DNA of 53,751 nucleotides, from contig JAMIEW010000031.1 in NCBI GenBank assembly GCA_035906575.1, positions 1 through 53,751 on the forward strand. Direction: 5' to 3'. The stretch is from HK-STAS-PATE-2 sp035906575. Its GTDB lineage: Bacteria; Patescibacteriota; Patescibacteriia; 2-12-FULL-60-25. A program made the position numbers and the translations under genes. Each line of letters opens with the position of its first letter. Position 1 is the first letter of the stretch. A model generated the notes under the pieces. It was given only the letters and a program-made list of their open reading frames with translations. It did not search any database and had not been told where the DNA came from. Below are positions 16,891 through 25,583 of the stretch, one piece after another.

Positions 16891-18129
16891 ATGAACGAGA
16901 ACCTTAAGCGCGCACTTTTTATTGTCGCCTTTCTTGTAATTGTGATCGGGGCCGGTTATGGGATTTACATCCTATTGTTTAAGGGCGATTCGCCTATTTT
17001 GAGACCGCCTACCAGCACAAGCACCACCCCAGGAGAATTGCCAATTGGCGGCCCTGGTGGCCCCTCTGGTACCGGTACCACCCCAGGTGGCCCAGGTACA
17101 CTACCCATCACTCCTGGGCAGCCTTTTGATCCTTCATTGCCAACAGGCGTGCCGCAGACAAATCGTACTTCGATTTTACGTAGTGATATTTCACGCAATA
17201 TTTCGATCAATCCTTCGGGTGCCGTGCGCGGATACGACCCTCTCTCTGGTAAGTTTTATAAGGTTAATGCCGACGGTACGACGACCGAGCTCTCTTCGCA
17301 GGCGTTTTATGGCGTAGACCAAGTTTCTTGGGGTAAACGTACCGATAAAGCCGTGTTAAGTTATCCGGATGGCAGTAATATCTTGTACGATTTTCAAACA
17401 CAGAAACAAGTCACCTTGCCTAAGCACTGGGATGATTTCGATTTCTCCCCTCTTGATGATGCGATCGCCGCCAAAAGCATGGGTAATAACGAAGATAATC
17501 GCTTCTTAGTTATTTCAAACCCTGACGGCACCAATGCTCAGCCTGTCCAAGAGCTTGGTAATAATGGGGATAAAGTCCACGTAAGCTGGTCGCCAAGTGA
17601 TCAGATCGTCGGCTACTCATTTACCGGCAATCCGCTCGGATTTGATCGTCAACAAGTACTGCTCATCGGCAAAAACCAAGAAAACTTTCGCGGCCTCGAC
17701 GTTGAAGGGCGCGGATTTATCCCAAATTGGTCACCATCGGGCGGTAATCTGCTCTATAGTGTGTATCAGTCAGGTAATGGCTACTTGCCATCACTTTGGG
17801 TAAGCGGTGCCGTTGGAGAAGATATTGGTTCAAACCGTCGTGAACTTGAGTTAAATACTTGGGCCGATAAGTGCACCTGGAGAAATGAATCAGAAATTGT
17901 ATGCGGTGTTCCTACAAGTTTAGGCGTGGGTGCTGGCCTTCAGCGTACGCTCTTTACGAATACGCCCGACCAACTCGTTAAAGTTAATGTTGATACCGGT
18001 GAAACCATTGTTTATGGGTCGCCATCAACGAGTGATGTTGCTATTCAGCAAATTACGGTCACTCCTGATGGTTCAGCTGTCGTCTTTACCGATTCTATTT
18101 CAGGTCAGCTTATCCGTTTTGAACTTTAG
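16891..18129 (+). CDS. Membrane-anchored TolB-like beta-propeller protein
   Basis: The start is placed at 16891, after a TATAAT box; a longer reading from 16819 overlaps the previous gene. The product is 412 residues. One membrane anchor (ALFIVAFLVIVIGAGYGIYI, about 7-28) is followed by a Pro/Gly/Thr-rich spacer (33-80), then repeated blades with WSPSxxxIxYS/TPDGSAVVF-type motifs typical of PD40/TolB propellers (VSWSPSDQIVGYS, NWSPSGGNLLYS, VTPDGSAVVFTDS). The propeller should lie outside the cytoplasmic membrane. It is followed by a DsbA-fold protein 3 nt later. The binding partner is unknown. Confidence 0.82.
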   Translation: MNENLKRALFIVAFLVIVIGAGYGIYILLFKGDSPILRPPTSTSTTPGELPIGGPGGPSGTGTTPGGPGTLPITPGQPFDPSLPTGVPQTNRTSILRSDISRNISINPSGAVRGYDPLSGKFYKVNADGTTTELSSQAFYGVDQVSWGKRTDKAVLSYPDGSNILYDFQTQKQVTLPKHWDDFDFSPLDDAIAAKSMGNNEDNRFLVISNPDGTNAQPVQELGNNGDKVHVSWSPSDQIVGYSFTGNPLGFDRQQVLLIGKNQENFRGLDVEGRGFIPNWSPSGGNLLYSVYQSGNGYLPSLWVSGAVGEDIGSNRRELELNTWADKCTWRNESEIVCGVPTSLGVGAGLQRTLFTNTPDQLVKVNVDTGETIVYGSPSTSDVAIQQITVTPDGSAVVFTDSISGQLIRFEL

Positions 18130-18132
18130 TTT

Positions 18133-18804
18133 ATGGAGAATCGCCGCTGGTTATGGATGGCAATTGCTGGGCTCGTCTTTATTCTTGCCTTAGCCTCATT
18201 TGAGTTGGTGATAAGGGCGACGTCCTACTTTCCTGCCGGTTCTCGTCCGGATATTTCATTTTTAGAAAAAACAACTGATCCTCGCATGCCTCCATTGCGT
18301 GAGACCGATCCTTGGACGGGCTCTTCGTCAACCGAGGCGGTTGTCGTGACGATTTTTGGTGATATGACCGACCTGTCTACCCGCTCACTAGAGCCTGCTA
18401 TTGTTGCTATTATTAATGAGATCCCTGAAACGCGCGTCGTCTGGCGTGATTTGGTGATCGCTTCAGACAGTCCTTCTGCTATGCTCGCGGCAGCCTCTGG
18501 TCGTTGTGCGCATGACCAAAAACGCTTTTGGCAGTTCAGAAGCCAGGTGATGGCTGCAACCGGTGAACTAGATCTGAATCGTCTACAAGAATATGCACGC
18601 ACAGCAGGTATCGACGTTGGTGCATTTAACGCGTGTATGGCAACAGGGCTCGATGCGCTCGCTATTCAACAAGACAATGCTATGGCAGCTCAATACAATA
18701 TCGCTCTTTCACCAACGATCTTTATTGAAGGTAAGCCAGTAAAACAAGATATTGATGTGAATGGTCTTCGCTGGGAGGTTTTTAAAGCGCGCCTAAAGAA
18801 ATAA
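18133..18804 (+). CDS. Membrane-anchored DsbA-fold protein without a CXXC
   Basis: A 223-residue protein with an N-terminal membrane segment (8-29). The thioredoxin/DsbA-like fold is visible in VVVTIFGDMTDLSTRSLEP, the helical insert with CAHDQKRFWQFRSQV, and the cis-proline loop ALSPTIFIEGKPV. In active DsbA-like proteins the segment after the first strand reads F.DFxCPxC; here it is FGDMTDLST, so both active-site cysteines are missing. It is therefore unlikely to be an oxidoreductase and may act as a binding or chaperone protein. It lies 3 nt before the Cys-rich pilin-transglycosylase gene, whose secreted cysteines would be natural substrates of an active homolog. Confidence 0.8.
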   Translation: MENRRWLWMAIAGLVFILALASFELVIRATSYFPAGSRPDISFLEKTTDPRMPPLRETDPWTGSSSTEAVVVTIFGDMTDLSTRSLEPAIVAIINEIPETRVVWRDLVIASDSPSAMLAAASGRCAHDQKRFWQFRSQVMAATGELDLNRLQEYARTAGIDVGAFNACMATGLDALAIQQDNAMAAQYNIALSPTIFIEGKPVKQDIDVNGLRWEVFKARLKK

Positions 18805-18807
18805 GCT

Positions 18808-20502
18808 ATGAGATTTTTGCAACGCCTGGCTGCGAGTATCAGCCTCTTTGCCTTAACGCTACCAGCGGTTGCTCTTGCCGATGTGCCTGTGCGATCTTGT
18901 TGTGCCATTTTTGAAGCATCCGCCATCTCGCGCTGTTTTCAATTAAACGACAATCTGCCAGGCACTCCAACCCAAGATCAATTAGCAGCCGCAAGAAACG
19001 CTCAAGAGCAAACATGTAAGGATGTTCCTTTGCAATATCAAGATCATCAGGGCGGGTCTGCGCAATGGATAAAAAATGATGTGAATAACTCTGGTGTTTG
19101 TGGTACCGCAAGTTCGGTCGTCTGCACAACCATAAGAGACCAGTACAGCCGCACCTATTTTCCGTTGCACGCCATGTGTGAAAGCGTTAGCAATTGCCCA
19201 AATCAAACCTCCTACCTCTGTCAGGAGGGATTCTGTAAGTTAAAAGACGGTCAACGTTGCACGGGGTCTGAGGGCTCTGAGGCAAACTGTGCCGATGGTT
19301 TGCTTTGTCGTTCGACCCCAGAAGGGTTTAAATGTCTCGCGCCTGACGCAGATGTGAGCGGCTCTGGCGGTACCGCCGTTGGCGGCTTTGTATCGCAAGA
19401 GCCAGCGCCGTTCGTCCCCGTTGTGCCTAAGCTCGGAGTCCCGATACCTGGGTTTTCGTTTACTTCGGCAACCGAAGAGAACGGCCTCGTTGCCGTCCCC
19501 TATCTCTCGCAATACATTAATGCCATCTACCGTTACATGACGGCTATCGTTTTAACGGTCGCTATCGTGATGGTGATGATCGGTGGTTTTAAATATCTAC
19601 TTGCCGCATCGCCTCTTGCAGTCAAAGATGGTAAAAAGACGATTATCGATGCAATGATTGGTATGGTGCTTGTACTCGGGGCATATGTCATATTGAATAC
19701 GGTAAACCCAGCATTAATTCGGTTAAATACCCTTCAGTTCTCACGTGTTTTTGGAGTAGAGTTTGAGCTTGCTCTAGACGCACCAGGATTTGATGAGGAT
19801 GCGGGTGGAGGTGCCTCCAGAAGGGGCGGTAGTAGCGGTGGGCGCGGTGGAGCCGCGTTAAATAACCCCCAGTACGATAATCTTTTTCGCGCCTATGCTG
19901 GATGCGCAAGTGTAGACTATCGGGTATTGAAAGCGGTAGCTTTCCTTGAATCGGGTTACAACCCAAGTGCCCAGAACAACAAAGGCTTCACTGGGTTATT
20001 TCAGGTACGTGACCGTACAACAAATGCAGGCGGAAGCGACACATGTAGCTGTCTTGCTGGCTACGGGATCCAGTATGAGGGTCGTTTAATGGATCCTGAA
20101 ATCAATACTATGTGTGGCGTTATGTGCCACATTAAAGATGCAGCAAATACCGTGAGGAGGCGATGTCCAAACATGGATGCTAATATGACACTTCGATTGA
20201 TCTATTTTTCACATAATTCTGGCTCGGGTGCGCTCAATCATCTGTTTAGGGTATCGAGAGAGCAAGGACTAGACGTATGTACAGCGAGCCTTCAACAGAT
20301 GCAGGATATTGAAACGGCGCGGGTAATGACAACGAGACATTGCGCCCCCCCGAAGACAATTGAAGAATGCAGGACCGCCTACCCAAATCATGATGGGCGT
20401 CTCATGACATCCGATCGCGTAGCATCATATGGGGATATGCTTGGACTAAGGGGGCAATCAGCATTCTCGACGAGCAACCCTCCGTGTCCGCTGCCTCGGT
20501 AA
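18808..20502 (+). CDS. VirB2/TrbC-like pilin fused to a lytic transglycosylase
   Basis: A 564-residue protein with a signal peptide (1-24, ending AVALA), a Cys-rich region (about 30-180, with CPNQTSYLCQEGFCKLKDG), then two membrane segments near 243-266 and 279-298 separated by SPLAVKDGKKTIID, the arrangement of the VirB2/TrbC-like pilins of Patescibacteria. After a Gly/Ser-rich linker (about 335-350) comes an SLT domain with FLESGYNPSAQN (catalytic Glu 381), GLFQV and the later IYFSHNSGSGALN. In usual systems the pilin (VirB2) and transglycosylase (VirB1) are separate proteins. The fusion would place a cell-wall-cutting enzyme on the pilin itself. Confidence 0.85.
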   Translation: MRFLQRLAASISLFALTLPAVALADVPVRSCCAIFEASAISRCFQLNDNLPGTPTQDQLAAARNAQEQTCKDVPLQYQDHQGGSAQWIKNDVNNSGVCGTASSVVCTTIRDQYSRTYFPLHAMCESVSNCPNQTSYLCQEGFCKLKDGQRCTGSEGSEANCADGLLCRSTPEGFKCLAPDADVSGSGGTAVGGFVSQEPAPFVPVVPKLGVPIPGFSFTSATEENGLVAVPYLSQYINAIYRYMTAIVLTVAIVMVMIGGFKYLLAASPLAVKDGKKTIIDAMIGMVLVLGAYVILNTVNPALIRLNTLQFSRVFGVEFELALDAPGFDEDAGGGASRRGGSSGGRGGAALNNPQYDNLFRAYAGCASVDYRVLKAVAFLESGYNPSAQNNKGFTGLFQVRDRTTNAGGSDTCSCLAGYGIQYEGRLMDPEINTMCGVMCHIKDAANTVRRRCPNMDANMTLRLIYFSHNSGSGALNHLFRVSREQGLDVCTASLQQMQDIETARVMTTRHCAPPKTIEECRTAYPNHDGRLMTSDRVASYGDMLGLRGQSAFSTSNPPCPLPR

Positions 20503-20511
20503 TATGTTTGG

Positions 20512-20540
20512 TTGACACCGCTTCAACCGCCCGCGATCAT
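20512..20540 (+). promoter_or_regulatory. Promoter of radA (leaderless)
   Basis: TTGACA at 20512-20517 and GATCAT at 20535-20540 are spaced by 17 nt. The -10 box ends 6 nt before the ATG at 20547, so the transcript should start at or next to the start codon. Confidence 0.6.
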
Positions 20541-20546
20541 GGTCAC

Positions 20547-21923
20547 ATGAAATCAACGGCGGTTTTTGTGTGCTCTAAATGCGACGGTCAGTTCAATAAA
20601 TGGTCCGGCCAATGCACCGAATGTGGCGCCTGGGGCACGGTCCATGAAGACGGTGCCGCCGTCGCGAACCCTTCTTCGGGCTCAAGAGGCAAAGCGAAGC
20701 CCGCCGGTAAGACCGGCTCATTTGCTGCACTTGATCAAAGTCTCGCCGTCCCTATACCAACCAAACTCGCTTGGTGGGACGAGCTTCTTTCTGGTGGACT
20801 CGTGAATGGCTCCGTCACCTTGCTCGGAGGTGAACCAGGTATCGGTAAGTCTACCCTCACGGCCCAGCTCGCCATTCAGATCGCCCGTCAAAACCGACCT
20901 GTGCTGTATGTGACGGGTGAAGAGTCGCCGATGCAAGTTGGTGCGCGTTTAAAACGCCTTGCTGGAGTAGCGTTGCCTGAAACGCTTTCTTTTCTCGATG
21001 AGACGGATTCATTGACCATCGCCGCCACTATTCGCGCGCAGAAACCGGCGCTGACCATTGTGGATTCGATTCAAACCGTACGCATGCCAGACGTCACAGG
21101 CGAACCGGGCAATCCAACCCAAGTAAAAGCCTCAGCAGCGATTATTAATGAAGCTGCCAAAGATGTCGGTGCAAGTGTTATTCTCGTTGGTCAGGTCAAT
21201 AAAGATGGCGATCTCGCCGGCCCGCGCTTACTTGAACATCTTGTTGATACGGTTTTGATGATTGAGGGCGATCGTGGCCTCTCACATCGCTTGCTACGCG
21301 TTTTTAAACATCGTTTCGGCTCAGCGGACGAAACGGCCATTCTCGACCTCTCAGAACGCGGTCTCGAGCCGATTCTTGATCCGAGCGCTGCGCTTTTAGC
21401 GCATCGTCCGGCCAAAGCTTCGGGAACTATCGTCACACCGATCGTTGAAGGCAATAAAACCCTACTCGTTGAATTGCAGGCCCTCGTGACGCCAGCCGGT
21501 TATGGTACACCTTTGCGCCGCACTTCAGGCATCGATGCCAACCGTGCAAGTTTGCTTTTAGCGGTGATGGCACGTCGCGTTGGTGCAAGTTTTGGGGATC
21601 AAGATGTCTTCGCGAATGTGATTGGTGGATTCTCCGCCGCTGAAGCCGCTTCGGATCTTGCGTTCTGTCTCGCGGCTATTTCAGCAAAACAGGATCAGGT
21701 TATTGATCAGACGGTTGCCGCTTTTGGCGAAGTGGGTCTTGCTGGCGAATTACGCCCCGTCTCTCGTATGGATTTGCGCGTGCGTGAACTCGAACGTCTT
21801 GGTTTTTTGACCATCATTTTGCCAAAGTCCGCCAAACTTCCAAAAACAACAAAAGCCAAGCTCGTCCCCTGCTCTACGGTGCGTGAAGCTTGCGAGACGC
21901 TTGGCTTATTCAAAGTGCGTTGA
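20547..21923 (+). CDS. radA: DNA repair protein RadA
   Basis: The start at 20547 gives MKSTAVFVCSKC, with the zinc finger C9, C12, C23, C26 at the proper distance from the N-terminus; the ORF can be read from 20484 but that would add unconserved residues. The product is 458 residues, as usual. The RecA-like core has Walker A GGEPGIGKST near 95; the RadA motif is KHRFGSADE in place of the usual KNRFG. A Lon-like C-terminal domain follows. RadA is a branch-migration helicase for recombination. Its 3' end overlaps the convergent recG by 18 nt, so two recombination genes meet tail to tail. Confidence 0.96.
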   Translation: MKSTAVFVCSKCDGQFNKWSGQCTECGAWGTVHEDGAAVANPSSGSRGKAKPAGKTGSFAALDQSLAVPIPTKLAWWDELLSGGLVNGSVTLLGGEPGIGKSTLTAQLAIQIARQNRPVLYVTGEESPMQVGARLKRLAGVALPETLSFLDETDSLTIAATIRAQKPALTIVDSIQTVRMPDVTGEPGNPTQVKASAAIINEAAKDVGASVILVGQVNKDGDLAGPRLLEHLVDTVLMIEGDRGLSHRLLRVFKHRFGSADETAILDLSERGLEPILDPSAALLAHRPAKASGTIVTPIVEGNKTLLVELQALVTPAGYGTPLRRTSGIDANRASLLLAVMARRVGASFGDQDVFANVIGGFSAAEAASDLAFCLAAISAKQDQVIDQTVAAFGEVGLAGELRPVSRMDLRVRELERLGFLTIILPKSAKLPKTTKAKLVPCSTVREACETLGLFKVR

Positions 21924-23975
21924 TTCTTGCAATCGGTGAACCGCGGTAGCGATAGACGGATGTGCTTCAATGCCTCCGTCTTTTTGTAAGAAGGCTTTGA
22001 CGTCTTCATTGGCTTTCTTCATGAGTGGGATATCAGTGAGCTGGATATATTTGAAACCCAAATCGCGCCCGCTCTGAATGGTGCCAAGAATGCGGCCACT
22101 GCCACGGATCTTGAGATCTTCTTCAGCCAGTGCAAACCCGTCTTGAATGCGCTCCATGAGTTGCAAACGCAAAAGTTTATCGCCTTCGACATCGGTCGCT
22201 AAAAAACATTTGCTCGGCAACAGCGCACGACCAACGCGACCACGTAATTGGTGAAGCTGTGCTAAACCAAAGCGCTCAGCGTTTTCGATCATGATAATGG
22301 TCGCTTCTGGCACATCCACACCAACTTCAATCACGGTCGTTGAAAGCAAGACCGGTTTTTTACCGCTCTTAAACTCAGCAAAAGCGTCTTCTTGTTCTTT
22401 GGCTTTTTGCTTGCCATGGACGATCCCAATCCCCAATCCTTCAAGCGGACCTTTTGAGAGCTCTTTATACGCATCCATCAACGCCGCTGAACCGGTTGTG
22501 TCTGAAGCTTCAATAAGCGGAAAGACAACATACACGCGCTCTTTTTTAGAAACAGCATCACGAATCGCACGATACGCTTGTTCACGGCCTGCGCCGCGGC
22601 AGACATGGGTTTCAATCGGCAAACGTCCCGCAGGTTTCTCGCGTAACAGCACATGATGAAGATCGCTATAGAGTGTGAGCGCCAACGTACGTGGGATAGG
22701 TGTCGCGGTCATCGAGACGAGATGCGGCACAAGTCCATCAATGCGCGCGCCTTGAACGAGCGTTTCGCGTTGTCCTACGCCAAAGCGATGCTGTTCATCG
22801 ACAACGGCTAAAGCGAGATCTTTTGGTAAACGACCTTCAACAAGAATCGCATGCGTACCAATAATCACGACATTGCCACCTTCAATTTCAGCGAGCGCCT
22901 GATCTTTGGTGAGAACTTCTTCATTACCTTGAAAGAAACGTTTCTTCACCGTACGCGTAAACAAAATCACCGAGATGGTAGTGCCAGCGTAAAAACGTTG
23001 AAACGATGCGGAGTGTTGTTGAGCGAGAAGTTCGGTCGGTGCAAGAATGGCGGCGCTTTGGCCTTTGCGGTGCACCATGGCCGCAAGAAAAGCGGCAACC
23101 GCCGTTTTACCCGAGCCTACGTCACCTTGAAGAAGTGCACGCACTGGTTCAGGCTTCTCCATCTCCTGTAACAATCCCCAGACTGCCTTTTTCTGATCGC
23201 CGGTAAGTGGGAACGGCAAGCTGGCTGCGAAACGTTTCGCCGCATCTTGATTTACCGGAATGGACGGCGCACCGGCTTTATTTGCCTTCATCGCGGCTGT
23301 TCGCATCGCGATTTGGTAAATCATCAATTCAATATAAGCGAGGCCTTCGCGGGCTTTCGTAAGGTCTTCATGCGCCTCAGGCATGTGGAGCTTCTTCAAT
23401 AAATCCAGATAGCTGATCGTGGCGTCAAATTCTTCCGCAAGATGCGGTACGGTTGAAGTATCGAGTAATTCAAAACACGTTTGCACGAGACGGCGATACG
23501 TCTTTTGGACGAGCGTCCCCGATAATCCATACACTGGCGCAATACGCCCCGCCGCAATCGGGCGATCTGAAGGTTCCCAAAGCGGATGGTGAAGTTGTTT
23601 GCCAAAACGCGCATTCGCATACACCTTGCCGGACAAAAAGATTTCACGGCCTTCGGTCATCTCATTCACGAGCCAAGGTTGTTGAAAAAATGTCGCACTG
23701 ATTCCGCCCGTATCGTCTTGGGCGACGAGTTTGAACATCTGAATGCGTTTGCGAAAGGTTTGTTGTTTTTTAAACGAGACGACTTTTACTTTAAACGTCA
23801 CGACATCGCCGTGGCTGGCATCCGCAATAGAGATGGTTTGTGAAAAGTCGTCATAGCGTCGCGGAGGCATCTCAAGCAAATCCCCCACCGTGCGAATGCC
23901 AAGAGCCTCCCACGCCTTACGGATGGGTGCCGTCGCTCCTTTTACGAAGCCTACTGGATCAGTCCAATTCAACAT
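21906..23975 (-). CDS. recG: ATP-dependent DNA helicase RecG
   Basis: A 689-residue helicase of normal length. The wedge/OB domain (about 60-150, RIQMFKLVAQDDTGG) is followed by motif I LLQGDVGSGKTAVAA, motif II VVDEQHRFGVGQ (the RecG-type DEQH), motif III SMTATPIPRTLAL, and motif VI QLRGRVGRA. It rescues stalled forks and unwinds branched DNA. A TAGGAT box ends 6 nt upstream of the start codon, so the mRNA is probably leaderless. It overlaps radA by 18 nt at the 3' ends. Confidence 0.97.
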   Translation of the reverse strand: MLNWTDPVGFVKGATAPIRKAWEALGIRTVGDLLEMPPRRYDDFSQTISIADASHGDVVTFKVKVVSFKKQQTFRKRIQMFKLVAQDDTGGISATFFQQPWLVNEMTEGREIFLSGKVYANARFGKQLHHPLWEPSDRPIAAGRIAPVYGLSGTLVQKTYRRLVQTCFELLDTSTVPHLAEEFDATISYLDLLKKLHMPEAHEDLTKAREGLAYIELMIYQIAMRTAAMKANKAGAPSIPVNQDAAKRFAASLPFPLTGDQKKAVWGLLQEMEKPEPVRALLQGDVGSGKTAVAAFLAAMVHRKGQSAAILAPTELLAQQHSASFQRFYAGTTISVILFTRTVKKRFFQGNEEVLTKDQALAEIEGGNVVIIGTHAILVEGRLPKDLALAVVDEQHRFGVGQRETLVQGARIDGLVPHLVSMTATPIPRTLALTLYSDLHHVLLREKPAGRLPIETHVCRGAGREQAYRAIRDAVSKKERVYVVFPLIEASDTTGSAALMDAYKELSKGPLEGLGIGIVHGKQKAKEQEDAFAEFKSGKKPVLLSTTVIEVGVDVPEATIIMIENAERFGLAQLHQLRGRVGRALLPSKCFLATDVEGDKLLRLQLMERIQDGFALAEEDLKIRGSGRILGTIQSGRDLGFKYIQLTDIPLMKKANEDVKAFLQKDGGIEAHPSIATAVHRLQESTHFE

Positions 23976-23981
23976 AAAGCC

Positions 23982-23987
23982 ATCCTA
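23982..23987 (-). promoter_or_regulatory. -10 box of recG (leaderless)
   Basis: TAGGAT on the minus strand ends 6 nt before the recG ATG at 23975. It matches TATAAT at 4 of 6 positions; no clear -35 is seen. Confidence 0.45.
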
Positions 23988-23993
23988 ACCCCC

Positions 23994-24011
23994 TTTTTCA
24001 CGAAGTGAAAG
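23994..24011. repeat. Small intergenic hairpin
   Basis: CTTTTTCAC, loop GAA, then GTGAAAGAG lies between the divergent recG and the gene at 24070. It resembles the hairpin at 11905-11926, so it may belong to a dispersed family. Confidence 0.35.
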
Positions 24012-24055
24012 AGGTGCCAAGCAAAGCGAAGGCGGAGAAAGCCTCAAGGATGTGG

Positions 24056-24061
24056 TATAAT
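24056..24061 (+). promoter_or_regulatory. Extended -10 box of the 24070 gene
   Basis: TGGTATAAT (TATAAT at 24056-24061 with TG one base before it) ends 8 nt before the ATG at 24070. The leader would be at most about two bases. Confidence 0.65.
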
Positions 24062-24069
24062 CTCCTCAT

Positions 24070-24579
24070 ATGGCCTCTCTTTCAAAAGAAGTGCAAGAAG
24101 CGGTGATTCTCGACCAAGACCAATTTGTCTGGGAGACCGTCTCGTACAAAAAATATGACCGCAGCAAAACCTGGTATTTTGCTATGGCGATGGTCGCGAT
24201 TCTCTTTGTCGCTTATGCGCTTATCACGGCAAACTTTCTCTTTGCCTTTATCGTGATTTTAACGGTGATCTTGCTTCTTTTATTAGGCTCTCGCGAACCT
24301 CGTCCGATCTTGGTGCAAGTGGGTATGGACGGCCTCGTTTGGGACGGCTCCCTTCATCTCTATGAGGATATCGACGACTTTGCCATCGTCTATAACCCAC
24401 CCGTCGCCAAGACCCTCTACGTCAACTTCAGAAGCGCCGCCCGCCCTCGCCTCGCCATCCAACTTGAGGACGTTGACCCGGTCGATTTGAGAGCGTTTTT
24501 AGGCCAATTTGTACGCGAAGACGGAGACTTGCGCGGGGAGCCAATTTCTGATATAGTCGGGCGGCTTCTGAAGCTTTAG
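24070..24579 (+). CDS. Two-helix membrane protein of unknown function
   Basis: A 169-residue protein. A short cytoplasmic N-terminus (with QFVWETVSYKKYDRS) precedes two membrane segments (about 37-55 and 58-76, rich in Ile/Leu/Phe), and then a 90-residue soluble domain (VQVGMDGLVWDGSLHLYEDI). The layout is like small PH-domain-type membrane proteins, but I cannot name a family. It has a strong extended -10 promoter and its 3' end probably carries the promoter of tRNA-Arg. Confidence 0.75.
   Translation: MASLSKEVQEAVILDQDQFVWETVSYKKYDRSKTWYFAMAMVAILFVAYALITANFLFAFIVILTVILLLLLGSREPRPILVQVGMDGLVWDGSLHLYEDIDDFAIVYNPPVAKTLYVNFRSAARPRLAIQLEDVDPVDLRAFLGQFVREDGDLRGEPISDIVGRLLKL
24529..24557 (+). promoter_or_regulatory. 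Probable promoter of tRNA-Arg
   Basis: TTGCGC at 24529-24534 and TATAGT at 24552-24557 are spaced by 17 nt; TGA precedes the -10 (extended -10). It lies inside the end of the membrane-protein gene, 40 nt before the tRNA. Confidence 0.5.
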
Positions 24580-24597
24580 GGCCTTTCATGAAGTTTT

Positions 24598-24674
24598 GCA
24601 CCCGTAGCTCAGCTGGATAGAGCGCTTCCCTGCGGAGGAAGAGGTCTGACGTTCAAATCGTCACGGGTGCACCA
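24598..24674 (+). tRNA. tRNA-Arg (anticodon GCG)
   Basis: A 77-nt cloverleaf including an encoded CCA. The acceptor stem GCACCCG pairs with CGGGTGC; the D-arm AGCTCAGCTGGATAGAGC is standard; the anticodon stem CTTCC/GGAAG encloses the loop CTGCGGA, giving anticodon GCG; the T-arm contains GTTCAAATC. It reads the CGC and CGU codons. Confidence 0.93.
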
Positions 24675-24675
24675 T

Positions 24676-24709
24676 CAAAACACCAGGCATCGGCCTGGTG
24701 TTTTGTGTT
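24676..24709 (+). terminator. Terminator after tRNA-Arg
   Basis: A perfect 13-bp stem (CAAAACACCAGGC / GCCTGGTGTTTTG, loop ATCG) followed by TGTT. It also lies just beyond the 3' end of the convergent bcp gene and can serve both strands. Confidence 0.75.
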
Positions 24710-24719
24710 GGGAGGATTC

Positions 24720-25187
24720 TTATTTCTTCAACGCCTTCATATCCTTCAGAATCTCCTCAACGTGTTCTGCGGGCTTTACGTTTTCGTAGATCTTTGCGAT
24801 TTTACCTTCTGGGTTGATGAGGAAGGTCCAGCGCAAGATACCCATGTATTCGCGGCCCATGAATTTCTTGAGCGACCAAACGCCATAGTCATTCACCGTC
24901 TTCTTTTCTTCATCTGCAAGCAGGGTGAAGGGTAGGTCGAATTTGTCCGAGAACTTCTGGTGCTTCTTTTGGCTATCAGCGCTTATGCCATAGACCGTAA
25001 TACCAAGCTTCTTAAACTTCGGCAGGTTATCGCGAAAAGAGCATGCCTCAACCGTGCAGCCCGGCGTGTCATCTTTTGGATAGAAATAAAGCACCACCCA
25101 CTCCCCTTTTTTATCCGCCAGTTTGTGCATGACACCGTCTTTATCAGGAAGGTTGAAGGCCGGGGCCTTTGAGCCGATTTTGAGCAT
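24720..25187 (-). CDS. bcp: Thiol peroxidase Bcp/PrxQ (peroxiredoxin)
   Basis: A 155-residue peroxiredoxin of normal length. The peroxidatic Cys44 sits in TPGCTVEACSF, with the resolving Cys49 five residues later, the atypical two-Cys pattern of the Bcp/PrxQ group. The fold is complete, from IGSKAPAFNLPDKDG to GILRWTFLINPEGKI. It reduces hydroperoxides using thioredoxin. A TATGAT box with an upstream TGG ends 8 nt before the start. Confidence 0.95.
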   Translation of the reverse strand: MLKIGSKAPAFNLPDKDGVMHKLADKKGEWVVLYFYPKDDTPGCTVEACSFRDNLPKFKKLGITVYGISADSQKKHQKFSDKFDLPFTLLADEEKKTVNDYGVWSLKKFMGREYMGILRWTFLINPEGKIAKIYENVKPAEHVEEILKDMKALKK

Positions 25188-25195
25188 ATGAGGAC

Positions 25196-25201
25196 ATCAT
25201 A
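25196..25201 (-). promoter_or_regulatory. Extended -10 box of bcp
   Basis: TGGTATGAT on the minus strand; the -10 ends 8 nt before the ATG at 25187. Confidence 0.5.
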
Positions 25202-25263
25202 CCACGGACAACTCACCCTGCCCTCTCTTGGAGAGAGGACGACTGAAGTTCTGAAACCAAAAT

Positions 25264-25292
25264 CCCTCCCCTCACGACAAGTGAGGGGAGGG
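25264..25292 (-). terminator. Terminator after the XRE regulator
   Basis: A perfect 12-bp stem CCCTCCCCTCAC / GTGAGGGGAGGG with a 5-nt loop, 15 nt after the stop of the minus-strand regulator and followed on that strand by ATTTTGG. Confidence 0.65.
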
Positions 25293-25307
25293 ACAAAGGG
25301 AGGGGCG

Positions 25308-25583
25308 TTAGACCAAAAGGTCTTCTACACGGCAACCGAAGACGACACAGATACCCATGAGGGTTTTGACGGTTGGATTCTTGTTGGCGCCAGATTCAAG
25401 CTTGATGATGGTGTTGTAGTTCACCTGGGCTTTCTCTGAGAGCTCGCCACGGGTCAAACCCAAGGCCTTACGGCGGGTTTTAACGTTTGGTCCGATCTTG
25501 GTGACATTGTACGGAGGCAATTCGAATGCCTTTGTAGCTGGCGCTTCTGCAGCGGCTGGGTTGGTCATGGTCGTGTCATTCAT
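25308..25583 (-). CDS. XRE-family helix-turn-helix protein
   Basis: About 91 residues from the ATG at 25583 (a start three codons earlier is also possible). An Ala/Pro-rich N-terminal tail of 30 residues precedes a Cro/C1-type HTH: VKTRRKALGLTRGELSEKA, then VNYNTIIKLESGANKNPTVKT split by the turn, and the ending CRVEDLLV. The domain is complete. It is monocistronic, between bcp and the ABC exporter, and could regulate either; no operator can be assigned. Confidence 0.85.
   Translation of the reverse strand: MNDTTMTNPAAAEAPATKAFELPPYNVTKIGPNVKTRRKALGLTRGELSEKAQVNYNTIIKLESGANKNPTVKTLMGICVVFGCRVEDLLV

Noticed and set aside
24705..24935. Plus-strand ORF opposite bcp
   Set aside because: It is antisense to a clear peroxiredoxin and shows no family features.
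25308..25583. Antitoxin of a toxin-antitoxin pair
   Set aside because: No small partner gene lies beside the XRE protein.
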